NCBI GenBank assembly: GCA_004794785.1
Contig: SJOL01006411.1
Span: forward strand, 291,823 to 355,822
Length of the DNA stretch: 64,000 bases
Source: Opisthorchis felineus
Lineage: Eukaryota; Platyhelminthes; Trematoda; Opisthorchiida; Opisthorchiidae
Direction: 5' to 3'
A program made the position numbers and the translations under genes. The notes under the pieces are model-generated. The model was not told the DNA's origin and did no database searches. It worked only from the letters and a program-made list of their open reading frames with translations. Each line of letters starts with the position of its first letter. The stretch's first letter is position 1. Of the stretch, positions 46,785-57,999 are shown piece after piece.

Positions 46785-48485
46785 TTAGGTCCCTCGGAGG
46801 CAGCGATACTCGAGGGGAAAGAGGTCAAGCGCCGCGAGACGCAGTTCATAGTCCACGGATTTGAGGCCGGCAACCATTTTAGTAGCAGCTCGCTGGACAC
46901 GCTCAGTGAGGGTTACGTCCTTCGTGCGCCCTGAGTAGGCAACTTGGTTGGCGTATTCAAGAAGCGGTCTGACGTAGGCCACATAGAGTATTTGGAAGTC
47001 CATGCGAGTAATGAGGGAGAAGGTGCGCCTAATCGTCCGTAGAACGGCGAACGCCTTTTGGGCCGATTTCTCGTGGTGCAGTGAGAAGGACATGTTTGAA
47101 GAGAGCCAGATACCCAAATCCTTTTTGGTATCTAGCTTCGTGATGTCTTCTGGTCCATTCTCACCACGCATGACATAGGCGTTCGCCGAGTCTCCTCTAA
47201 ATGACATGTAGACGCACTTCCCGTCATTCAGAGGAGGGCGCCAGTCCAACGACCACTGTTTTGCAGCGTCCACATCCACTTGAAGGGCACCGGCATTGGA
47301 ACCCCGGGATTTCAAGTCGTCCGCACAAAGTAGACATGGACTTAAAAGAACGTCTGGAAGGTCGTTGACATATATCAGGAACAGCAATGGTCCCAGAACG
47401 GAGCCTTGAGGAACTCCAGTGGAGACCGGCGCTGGAGCAGAGTAGGTCGAGCCTACTTTCACTCGGAATGTTCTGTCTGATAGGAACGCCTTGATCCAGT
47501 GTAGGATTCCCCCTTGAACCCCGTTAGACTCGAGTTTGTGGAGCAGCGGGACGTGTGGGACTCGATCGAATGCTTTTGAGAAGTCGGAAAATATGGCATC
47601 TGATATGAGTCCCTCGTCCTTGGCTTGGGTTAAGCTGCCCATGAATACGAGCATGTTCGTCACGCAAGAACGGTTTGGGAGAAATCCGTGTTGAACTGGA
47701 GATATCAAGTTTTTGAAGGTAAGGTGGTCTAGGATGGCTCGCTTCATAATGCGTTCCATCACCTTGCATGGCACGCTAGTGAAGCTTATGGGCCTGTAGC
47801 TGCCAGGCGATAGTCGGTCACCATTTTTGTAGGTTGGTGTGACAATCGCTTCCTTCCAAGAAGAGGGAAGGTGGCCTTCGTCAAGCGACTGACGAAACAC
47901 TAGGTAGAAATGATTTACCAGTGTGCACGACGTTTCCTTCAGGATCCTTGGATGGGCTTCGTTGGGCTCCAACGCGCAGAACGGGTCGATCTTGTGCAAG
48001 AGTTGACGAGCGTCCTCCACCGTGAAGAATGAATCGGTTAGAGGCCGTTCGTAGTTACGCCTTGACAAGGGTTGGTGTGACGAGAACGATGGGGCTGAAT
48101 ATAGGCCTGCATAGTGCTCTCTGTAGACCTCAGAAGCCACTATTGGGTCACTCGTGGGTTGCCGGTTCCTGTGCCTCAAAGAGAACGCGGATGGCTTGTT
48201 TCTGCGGCGATGTCTCATGTATTTAAACAGCACATTTCTGTTTTTCCGGGCGAGGTCCAGAACGATGGCTTGTTTTCGTATGTTCCATCGGCGGATTTCT
48301 GATTTACAGCGGTTCCGCAGTTTACGAAATGCTAGCTCGTCCTCTGTGTCTCCTGTAGTCAACTTTTTGGAAAATAGATGAAACAGTCCGCCCTGACCGT
48401 TACTGATGAGAAAATCTTTGCCATCTGATAACGGAAGCGGAGGCAAAAGATCCCTTATACATTCACCAGTGACAAGAAGTAACAA
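46785..48485 (-). pseudogene. CR1/Jockey-like reverse transcriptase (left arm)
   Basis: An open frame of 566 codons without its endonuclease. RT motifs: [58 protein letters not shown] (first Asp), [21 protein letters not shown] and CADDLKS. The usual F/YADD is CADD, so the Asp pair survives but the preceding aromatic is Cys. C-terminal motifs ([23 protein letters not shown]) are normal for the family. The 3' part continues in other frames to about 46430 ([13 protein letters not shown] and AENLKSSATPFFRV) and is broken by stops. The first roughly 10 residues look foreign, so the real 5' junction is near 48460. Confidence 0.8.
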
Positions 48486-48489
48486 AAAT

Positions 48490-49180
48490 TTATTTCTCCG
48501 AAACGATGGGGTATTTCAAGCAGAGAATTTTACGGCGAGCTACTGTGATGTTTTGCTTAAAGCTGTTCGTTTAAGTCAGTGAACTTTCAGGGTCATCAAA
48601 CATCGCTGATTCGCACGTAACTTCTGGTTTACCAATAAAGCAGCCACTCAGTATTCGCACAGTGGAATTGATTTCTCAAAAACTACGATATTTTCAGGGT
48701 TGTCACTTCATAGTGTAGAATGCCTATGTATAATGTATACGTACATGTGTTATGTAAATTATGTACATTGGTGATTTCATTTGGTGGGTGAATCTTCAAG
48801 ATCAATAAACACCACCGACTGTGAGTGCGTTGCCTGATGTTATAAGAAATCTTGAGTTGCGGAAAAAGGTGACTAACTTACAATGGACAGGACGTTCAGA
48901 TAGTTTTATGGCTGAAATAATTCGCTTGACATTCTAGAATCTACATGGCCCCTGGGGATGCAAAATATGTGGAAGTGCCATTTCTGTAAACAATTTTTGC
49001 TCGATAATTGCTGTTAACAGTTAAAATTGCGTAAGCCGCGTTCATTGTTGGCAACAAATCGTGCAAGTTTGTTGTTAAACAGCAGAGTGTTCCATCATAG
49101 CTTGCGGAGTATGCCACGAAGACCATGACGTTGACCAATTAGCCACATGGAGCCGACGTCGATCATAGCGGAAGCTGAAC
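48490..49180. other. Arm sequence without recognised gene
   Basis: AT-rich sequence between the LINE and the MULE fragment, mirrored at 55640-56097 (with 49138-48941 matching 55445-55642). The 65-codon frame there has no domain I know. Confidence 0.4.
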
Positions 49181-50295
49181 GAACCCAGCCGATGCACACG
49201 ACTAACACGCGGCTAGGGGTTCACGATGCCTAATCAGCTGGCGGGAGCGCGCCGGTCCATCTCTACCGGGGAAAAGGTCCAAAGTAGACGACACAAGAAG
49301 TTGAGTTGTATTGGTCGTTTTGATGAGTACATATGTCCTGCCGGGAGGCGCATGAACTTATTCGTGCGGAGTATTCACTTGGCCCTTGACGTCCTGAAAT
49401 GAGAGAAAGATATAAGTTAGGCAGGCGTTTGACAAACTGGGAGAAGTACTTACCCTAAAGTGGGAGCACTTCAGCGACTATAATGTAGTAGAGGCTTGTC
49501 TACACAATTCCATCTTCAGCGGCTATTTTACGTGCTTACTTACTGTATCCCTCAAGAAATACGAGGCGTACATGAAATGCATGAGGTCTCATTACCAGAC
49601 AAACTGTCTGGAGCTGATTGGTCAAATGAAATCATCTTCGTCATTCGACGGACCACGTCCAGGACGTAGCCGTCACTCTCCAGGATTTGTCGTCGGTCAC
49701 AGTGGTACGACGTATGCATCTGAAATCTCGCATGAGCCACTCGGCGTGCCGGGACACCTTTTGTATGGCGTGCTCCAGTGTGTCGAAGTGGTGCGTTCAG
49801 TATTAAAGGCGAACATTGGCATTCTCCATACGGTTGTTGGTCACATTACCAAAGTGGACCATCCCGAATAGTGTGTGTACAGCCCATTTTCGGGTAATGT
49901 ACAACTAGTGGGCCGTGAGGTAAGAGACAAATCGTGGGTCCGTGCGGCGCAATCGCTTCAGATCTTGCCGGAGTCTGTGTGCTTGTATTACGATAAACAA
50001 AAACCTACTGCACGGCGTTGTCCAGGTGAGCCATGCAGTGGAATATGTGCCGGCTGTTTGCAGAGGGCGCCTATGTCCAAAAATACATGGATATGATATG
50101 ATACATACGTGTCTCCTGATAGCTATTCTGATGTGATAGTAGCACAGCATTACGTCGCAGCCGAACACGACTCTTGCAGTCCGCATTTGTGCCGCCAACT
50201 TGTCCCTAACGAAGGTCTCAACTGGATACTGCACCCCCATCATTTCCTCGAATAGGCCGAACAGTTTACGCGTAGGAGCAAGCTGCTCAACCACA
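49180..50295 (-). pseudogene. MULE transposase 3' part (left arm)
   Basis: Mirror copy of 54290-55230. It starts abruptly inside the transposase (PTRKLFGLFEEMMGV) and lacks the first catalytic Asp, which lies in sequence present only on the right. It retains VRDKLAAQ, LCYYHI and the TNNRMEN motif. One residue differs (EEMMG, against KEMMG on the right). Confidence 0.75.
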
Positions 50296-50940
50296 TAGGG
50301 CTGCTGTTGTCGGTGGAAGCGCGGAAAAAGGGGGAACGGGATGAGTTGAATGATCCCTGGTCAGTGCAAAGAGGTGTCAGATAGCATGGAGTCCATTACT
50401 AGAGAATAACTTCTGGTTTACTACAGTTGAGATGGTGACAGCAAGTGTTTAAATGCGACAGCATAGGCTGAAGTTTTGTTGAGTATCCAAGTGTAAAAGA
50501 CTAACTAAGCTTGTCAGTATAATGCTGTTATGATACAACAGGCGTACAACAAACCAGCAAACGTATGCCTCTGTTTATTGACTGCGTAACTGACTCAAAT
50601 AGCGAAGCGGGGGGCCAGCATTATTAGCAAAGGATTGTCTCGCGTTTTTAGCGCTGAGCGGCTATCGACCGGCAGGAGTAACACCAGGGCGCAAGAGCAC
50701 TTGCGCAAAATATTTTTTCTGGTGGGGTGGGGAGTTAGCGGATGTGGTGGAGAGCAAGGAGGATGGCCGTCCTTCTATTTGGTATGAGCGATACCAGGGT
50801 GAGTTAGAGAGTTGTGGTGGTGTCTAGCTCTGATAGAGTTCCAGTAGAAGATCTATCTTGTGCAGAGAGATGGTGTGACAAGGGACAGCAGACACAAATG
50901 GACTGAAGGAAATAGAACTTCCGAGATAATGAACAGGGAC
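50296..50940. other. Spacer start, no recognised gene
   Basis: Begins where similarity to the right arm stops. It contains G-rich stretches near 50610 and 50725. No coding motif. Confidence 0.4.
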
Positions 50941-52600
50941 TAGTTCAACTGGGGGTTGCTGCATGGGCTGAACAGTACCGTAATTCAGGAGGGATAGTGA
51001 ATGTAAGAAAACGGGTCACCAGTCCCCGAAGCGCCGCTGTCAGCAAATTAAGTGGACCCTTCGTGGGAGGGAGAACAGCAACAACGGCACCGAAACAATT
51101 CGCAACAGCTTTCCTCCCTTCTGCCATGTCAAAATCTGCTCAAAGCTTGTTTTCCACCACTCTAAATTATTCATGAAAAACAGTGCTAATCTTGGCCATC
51201 GGTAACTCTTCTTATGCTCTACATGGCACTGCCAAATGAGCTTGCAGTGCTGGATGCATTGTATTTAAAGGATTTACCGTGTGCTTCACCAAACCCCACA
51301 TCCTAATCACTCCTTGCGAATTTATTGGTTCCAGTCCATTCCGGCCATACTTCTGAGGCAGTGGTAACCAAAGAACTAAGGGCGTCTCAACTGCACCCAG
51401 AGCGGGTGAGTCTGGCAGACGTACAACGATACAACCTGTGAGGAAGTCCGATTCACTCGTCCAGTGAGACCTAGTGGGGCGAATAGGCGAATGCAATTAT
51501 GACCTCTGAGACCCGTGCAGTCACTTTGTATGTCACGCTACCTCCACAGCTAAAGTATCTTCCGGGGTATGTACAACGTTAATCAACCTTCAGTGTCACT
51601 CCTTAAATTCTGAGGCATGTTCAAAGACTGTATATTGCGCAGCATCACCTTGCACTTTGTGGGGGCGAAACACGCCGAAGAGCTGGGTAAACATGGTCGG
51701 CTATTCACTTAGTGTTTGCACTTCCTGCTCTTTCTCAGAAATGAGAAAAATGTCTGCTGAATAATCCAGGTTGACAGGATACTTGCACGGACACATCTGA
51801 ACACCGGGGTCTTGAAGAGGTTCGGGTGTTCACCTCATCATCTCTTCAATAACGAGCTGAAACGTAAATAAAGTTTAGGATCACTGTTGGTGGCCACTGC
51901 CTGCAGAAGCTCTTTTGGATACCTTCCCATGCACTTCAGCATGCTCATAAGTATGTTATTACAAACAGCACACCTTTTCTACGATTTCCTGGGGCCTACC
52001 TTCTTGTTAAAAACTTCTCGGTTGCTAGAGTCGGGAGCACCCTTGAAGTCAACGAACACCATGGTTCAAGGGCACCTGGATACAAGCCGTTGCGCCAATG
52101 AATGACGCGGTGTGAAAGTATCATTCACATCTCCTCTATCCGGGCGGAATCCTGCTTGCTATTCACGGATACCCTTCTTACGTGCCCTCGTTAGACGACG
52201 TAAAGTAGACAAAACAATGCGTTTGATTAGGACGGGAGTCAAGCTAATTCCTCGGTGATCGCGACACTCAACGCAGGCAACCTTTTTGAAAATGACCACC
52301 AGTATCGACCTGTCCCAGATAGTTCAAACGGCCTCTTTCTTTCGGATAGAGGCAGATAATTTGGATAAATATAGACTGAGGATTTTAACTCTATCTCCAA
52401 AAAAACCGGTGGTAGATTGTCAAGGCCAGAAGCTGGGTGACTCTTTGGGGAAAAAGCATTCGATTATTTCCGAAGTTGCTGGGTGTTCTAAGTCTGCTGT
52501 TGTGGGCTGCGTTGCCGATGGGAATCCTGCTGGGAAGCAGGAGGTGAACAGTTCAATTGGTCTGAGAAATGTATAGCTCAACGATTCAGGGCCATTCTTC
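50940..52600 (-). mobile_element. Decayed CR1/RTE-like LINE fragment in spacer
   Basis: Minus-strand motifs in several frames: VVIFKKVACVECRDHRGISL (52315-52256), QAGFRPDRGD (about 52160), VDFKGAPDS (about 52050), a degraded YADD box (SADIFLISEKEQEV, about 51760-51715), KCKVML and QSLNMP (51660-51610), and the late GFGEA region (about 51290). The order is that of an ORF2 reverse transcriptase from the fingers to the C-terminal end. It is too broken to be active and differs in sequence from the LINE in the arms. Confidence 0.65.
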
Positions 52601-53427
52601 AGAGGTAAAAAAGCTCCTGCTATCACTGATGGGCTGACTCACCGGTGGCTTTATTTGGCCCACTAAGCGCCTCAAGTGGAATGGTTTATACACATTCTCA
52701 GAGTTTATCGCCCCTCCATCTTTTCAGCCACCTGGGTCAACTGAGATTCTTGATCCGCGTAGATGCCGTTTTGACCTGAAGCATGGCATTCGTCTGGGGG
52801 TGTTATACTAATACTAATGAGTATTCTCAACTAATGGGTGGTATACTGTCAGGCATGATCATACTGTTACAGTAAGTATAAAAGCAAGACTGGCGGGATT
52901 TGCAGGTACTGAAGCTTGCAAGGAAACGGGGCAGTGTCGTAAACAGCGGGCATTTTCCGATGTAGACTTGGTTACGCCTAAGCCGGCATCGGCAGGGTAA
53001 CACAGTTACTGTGACTTTACCTTTAATTTGAAGAACATAATAAGCTGAGAAAAGTTTAGATCGTTAAGATTTGAAGGCGGCGGGCAAAAACAAAACGAAA
53101 GAGAGCAGAAAAACATCTTGCCTGGCACGTGATTAGAAAACTTCAAATTGCTAAAAATGAGGAACCAGAACAACTGATCTGGTGAAGCAGCAGAATTGCC
53201 ACGATCTGGCCGGCCAAGTTGAACTAAAGCCTAAAAGCACCGATAAAGGCCACACTTGCAAAACCTTTGCAAGTGTAATAAACGTTTTTGCGCCAGAATG
53301 TTTCATTTTATTGCGTATGTGCTCAAAGAAGAAATCATCCTAATCTACCGTCATTTTTTTGCGAGTTGTTTTAATAAATCTCCTTTCTAAATTTTTGGCG
53401 CCCATTCAACTTTGAACTTGCTGTGCT
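52601..53427. other. Spacer, no gene; hairpin and poly(A) signal
   Basis: Holds an 11-base perfect stem (ACACTTGCAAA-CC-TTTGCAAGTGT, 53252-53275) followed at once by AATAAA (53277-53282). This may be a transcript end, or the end of the transposon upstream of the MULE N-terminal region. Confidence 0.45.
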
Positions 53428-55230
53428 GTGGCTTCAAAAGTGGCTTCACATACGTTTGTTGAAAAATTGGTTGCTGTATCCTTTTCATCTTTCACGGCGT
53501 TTGAGAAGGCGTTCAATGAATACATGAAGGATAAACACGTGGCATTTGTGCGTTCATCAATTAGCGGAAGCACCAACGCTGTTTTGCGCTACGAATGGGT
53601 TACTACAAATGCAGCAAGCGACCTGCAAGACCAACGGAAAGCCGGGGAATCCGAAAGAACTAGTAAGCTGAGCGCGTTTTCTAATAAAAAACAGTACGCG
53701 AAGCACCGGCTGTCCAGTTCGGTTTTGTCTACGGAGGCAACGGAACCACCCCGCCGTCACCTCTTACGTTCTTGAACACAACCATAAGCTTCCCAAGTTT
53801 TTGTGCGATCGGCTTCCGGTTAACCGAAGATGAGTTGGACACCTTCAGGCCCTTCTGAAGTATGGAACGCCATCGTGTGAGGTGCGGCAGTTTGTGGCCG
53901 ATGAATTCGGCAAGATTCTTACCACTCAAGGTATATGCAACTAACACTGGAAGTGTCGACCGGCTCTGTTGGGTAATTGCCTCATAGTTGGATTGTATTG
54001 TGGCAGATGATATGCTTTCGGTCCTGGAAAAACTTCGGGAGACCAAACGCGTGCATGTGTGGCAGTCAGAGGAAGGTCACTATAACCACATATGCTTCCC
54101 CCGACGGCAGCAGATAGCGATGTTCTGATGCCCTCCAGATGCAGTAAACGCAGACGCAGCGCATGCAACAAAACGTTTTAGGTAAGCATTTTTGAACCAC
54201 CTAATATCTGGCATGGAGCTACAGGTTGTACACATTCCTGATAACGGACGGCATGGGTATTGGCCGTCCGGTTATGTATGCGTTCGTGGAGGGCGAGCAG
54301 TTTGCTCCTACGCGTAAACTGTTCGGCCTATTCAAGGAAATGATGGGGGTGCAGTATCCAGTTGAGACCTTCGTTAGGGACAAGTTGGCGGCACAAATGC
54401 GGACTGCAAGAGTCGTGTTCGGCTGCGACGTAATGCTGTGCTACTATCACATCAGAATAGCTATCAGGAGACACGTATGTATCATATCATATCCATGTAT
54501 TTTTGGACATAGGCGCCCTCTGCAAACAGCCGGCACATATTCCACTGCATGGCTCACCTGGACAACGCCGTGCAGTAGGTTTTTGTTTATCGTAATACAA
54601 GCACACAGACTCCGGCAAGATCTGAAGCGATTGCGCCGCACGGACCCACGATTTGTCTCTTACCTCACGGCCCACTAGTTGTACATTACCCGAAAATGGG
54701 CTGTACACACACTATTCGGGATGGTCCACTTTGGTAATGTGACCAACAACCGTATGGAGAATGCCAATGTTCGCCTTTAATACTGAACGCACCACTTCGA
54801 CACACTGGAGCACGCCATACAAAAGGTGTCCCGGCACGCCGAGTGGCTCATGCGAGATTTCAGATGCATACGTCGTACCACTGTGACCGACGACAAATCC
54901 TGGAGAGTGACGGCTACGTCCTGGACGTGGTCCGTCGAATGACGAAGATGATTTCATTTGACCAATCAGCTCCAGACAGTTTGTCTGGTAATGAGACCTC
55001 ATGCATTTCATGTACGCCTCGTATTTCTTGAGGGATACAGTAAGTAAGCACGTAAAATAGCCGCTGAAGATGGAATTGTGTAGACAAGCCTCTACTACAT
55101 TATAGTCGCTGAAGTGCTCCCACTTTAGGGTAAGTACTTCTCCCAGTTTGTCAAACGCCTGCCTAACTTATATCTTTCTCTCATTTCAGGACGTCAAGGG
55201 CCAAGTGAATACTCCGCACGAATAAGTTCA
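53428..55230 (+). mobile_element. MULE-type DNA transposase, decayed
   Basis: N-terminal FAR1/ZSWIM-like region (53440-53590: SFSSFTAFEKAFNEYMKDKH then VRSSISGS). Then a track with frameshifts (KYGTPSCEVRQFVADEFGKI, 53850-53910; VHVWQSEEGHYNHICFP near 54050). The core is 54226-54480 with the first Asp in FLITDGMGIGRPV, the second in VRDKLAAQ and the C-x2-H insert LCYYH. The last catalytic residue is Glu in TNNRMENANV (about 54740-54770). A GGTAAGT donor (about 55131) and a TTTCTCTCATTTCAG acceptor (about 55190) suggest one intron near the end. D-D-E residues are all present, but stops and frameshifts make it inactive. No terminal inverted repeats were found. Confidence 0.7.
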
Positions 55231-56097
55231 TGCGCCTCCCGGCAGGACATATGTACTCATCAAAACGACCAATACAACTCAACTTCTTGTGTCGTCTACT
55301 TTGGACCTTTTCCCCGGTAGAGATGGACCGGCGCGCTCCCGCCAGCTGATTAGGCATCGTGAACCCCTAGCCGCGTGTTAGTCGTGTGCATCGGCTGGGT
55401 TCGTTCAGCTTCCGCTATGATCGACGTCGGCTCCATGTGGCTAATTGGTCAACGTCATGGTCTTCGTGGCATACTCCGCAAGCTATGATGGAACACTCTG
55501 CTGTTTAACAACAAACTTGCACGATTTGTTGCCAACAATGAACGCGGCTTACGCAATTTTAACTGTTAACAGCAATTATCGAGCAAAAATTGTTTACAGA
55601 AATGGCACTTCCACATATTTTGCATCCCCAGGGGCCATGTAGATTCTAGAATGTCAAGCGAATTATTTCAGCCATAAAACTATCTGAACGTCCTGTCCAT
55701 TGTAAGTTAGTCACCTTTTTCCGCAACTCAAGATTTCTTATAACATCAGGCAACGCACTCACAGACGGTGGTGTTTATTGATCTTGAAGATTCACCCACC
55801 AAATGAAATCACCAATGTACATAATTTACATAACACATGTACGTATACATTATACATAGGCATTCTACACTATGAAGTGACAACCCTGAAAATATCGTAG
55901 TTTTTGAGAAATCAATTCCACTGTGCGAATACTGAGTGGCTGCTTTATTGGTAAACCAGAAGTTACGTGCGAATCAGCGATGTTTGATGACCCTGAAAGT
56001 TCACTGACTTAAACGAACAGCTTTAAGCAAAACATCACAGTAGCTCGCCGTAAAATTCTCTGCTTGAAATACCCCATCGTTTCGGAGAAATAAATTT

Positions 56098-57600
56098 TTG
56101 TTACTTCTTGTCACTGGTGAATGTATAAGGGATCTTTTGCCTCCGCTTCCGTTATCAGATGGCAAAGATTTTCTCATCAGTAACGGTCAGGGCGGACTGT
56201 TTCATCTATTTTCCAAAAAGTTGACTACAGGAGACACAGAGGACGAGCTAGCATTTCGTAAACTGCGGAACCGCTGTAAATCAGAAATCCGCCGATGGAA
56301 CATACGAAAACAAGCCATCGTTCTGGACCTCGCCCGGAAAAACAGAAATGTGCTGTTTAAATACATGAGACATCGCCGCAGAAACAAGCCATCCGCGTTC
56401 TCTTTGAGGCAAAGGAACCGGCAACCCACGAGTGACCCAATAGTGGCTTCTGAGGTCTACAGAGAGCACTATGCAGGCCTATATTCAGCCCCATCGTTCT
56501 CGTCACACCAACCCTTGTCAAGGCGTAACTACGAACGGCCTCTAACCGATTCATTCTTCACGGTGGAGGACGCTCGTCAACTCTTGCACAAGATCGACCC
56601 GTTCTGCGCGTTGGAGCCCAACGAAGCCCATCCAAGGATCCTGAAGGAAACGTCGTGCACACTGGTAAATCATTTCTACCTAGTGTTTCGTCAGTCGCTT
56701 GACGAAGGCCACCTTCCCTCTTCTTGGAAGGAAGCGATTGTCACACCAACCTACAAAAATGGTGACCGACTATCGCCTGGCAGCTACAGGCCCATAAGCT
56801 TCACTAGCGTGCCATGCAAGGTGATGGAACGCATTATGAAGCGAGCCATCCTAGACCACCTTACCTTCAAAAACTTGATATCTCCAGTTCAACACGGATT
56901 TCTCCCAAACCGTTCTTGCGTGACGAACATGCTCGTATTCATGGGCAGCTTAACCCAAGCCAAGGACGAGGGACTCATATCAGATGCCATATTTTCCGAC
57001 TTCTCAAAAGCATTCGATCGAGTCCCACACGTCCCGCTGCTCCACAAACTCGAGTCTTACGGGGTTCAAGGGNAATCCCGGGGTTCCAATGCCGGTGCCC
57101 TTCAAGTGGATGTGGACGCTGCAAAACAGTGGTCGTTGGACTGGCGCCCTCCTCTGAATGACGGGAAGTGCGTCTACATGTCATTTAGAGGAGACTCGGC
57201 GAACGCCTATGTCATGCGTGGTGAGAATGGACCAGAAGACATCACGAAGCTAGATACCAAAAAGGATTTGGGTATCTGGCTCTCTTCAAACATGTCCTTC
57301 TCACTGCACCACGAGAAATCGGCCCAAAAGGCGTTCGCCGTTCTACGGACGATTAGGCGCACCTTCTCCCTCATTACTCGCATGGACTTCCAAATACTCT
57401 ATGTGGCCTACGTCAGACCGCTTCTTGAATACGCCAACCAAGTTGCCTACTCAGGGCGCACGAAGGACGTAACCCTCACTGAGCGTGTCCAGCGAGCTGC
57501 TACTAAAATGGTTGCCGGCCTCAAATCCGTGGACTATGAACTGCGTCTCGCGGCGCTTGACCTCTTTCCCCTCGAGTATCGCTGCCTCCGAGGGACCTAA
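56098..57600 (+). pseudogene. CR1/Jockey-like reverse transcriptase (right arm, deleted core)
   Basis: Same protein as 46785-48485, with two visible substitutions (RQRNR for RHRNR and LESYG for LESNG). It runs in frame to HKLESYGVQG, then the N, then [10 protein letters not shown]. Missing are the 66 residues that contain the [19 protein letters not shown] motif and the CADD catalytic pair. As written it encodes no working polymerase. The C-terminal part is intact to the stop at 57600. Confidence 0.8.
57073..57073. other. Single ambiguous base (N)
   Basis: The only N in the window. It sits exactly at the point where the right arm lacks about 198 bp relative to 47312-47509. In the left arm a GGATT lies at each edge of the missing segment (47307-47311 and 47504-47508). 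Confidence 0.95.
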
Positions 57601-57999
57601 TTCTTACTTATGCCCCGTTCGAACAAGGTTTGGCCAACAGGTTTTTCACCGCTGAGCCAGCGAACAAGCCGCGGGGAGATGGTAAGAAGATTTTCAAGCT
57701 CAGAGCGAACATTTTATTAGGCAAAATTTTTTCATCATTTGCGTGGTAGCTGCGTGGAATAACCTTCCTCTGACAGTTGTCCACGCTCCTTCTAGAACCC
57801 AGTTCAAAGAACTTTCTTATGCGAGTCCTCGTGCTGGCCAACATACTGCCCCGCGCTGAGAACTTAAAGAGCAGTGCTACACCCTTTTTTCGCGTGTGCC
57901 TTTCAGGTGGACGACAACCGCTGAACGACAAGAACAAAACCGATCCGGGAGACTTGGGCAAAAGCCTCGATCCCGTGTATCATTCCGTGAATCCATGAA

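Larger units (their letters stand above)
46400..50295 (-). repeat. Left arm of 3.7-3.9 kb inverted duplication
   Basis: Near-identical reverse complement of 54290-57999. Several translated frames are letter-for-letter identical between arms (for example 49572-49871 and 54712-55011, 99 codons), and only a handful of differences are seen. The arm contains the CR1-like RT (46785-48485) and the 3' part of a MULE transposase (49180-50295). The outer edge fades near 46400 in LINE 3' sequence; the inner edge is sharp at about 50295 inside the transposase. Confidence 0.9.
54290..57999 (+). repeat. Right arm of 3.7-3.9 kb inverted duplication
   Basis: Mirror of 46400-50295. It differs by an absent segment of about 198 bp at 57073 (marked by one N) and a few substitutions. 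The outer edge is near 57999, where GAATCCATG is the last shared string. Confidence 0.9.

Noticed and set aside
49572..49871. 99-codon + strand ORF identical to a minus-strand ORF at 54712-55011
   Set aside because: Both are antisense shadows of the MULE transposase copies; their identity only reflects the inverted duplication.
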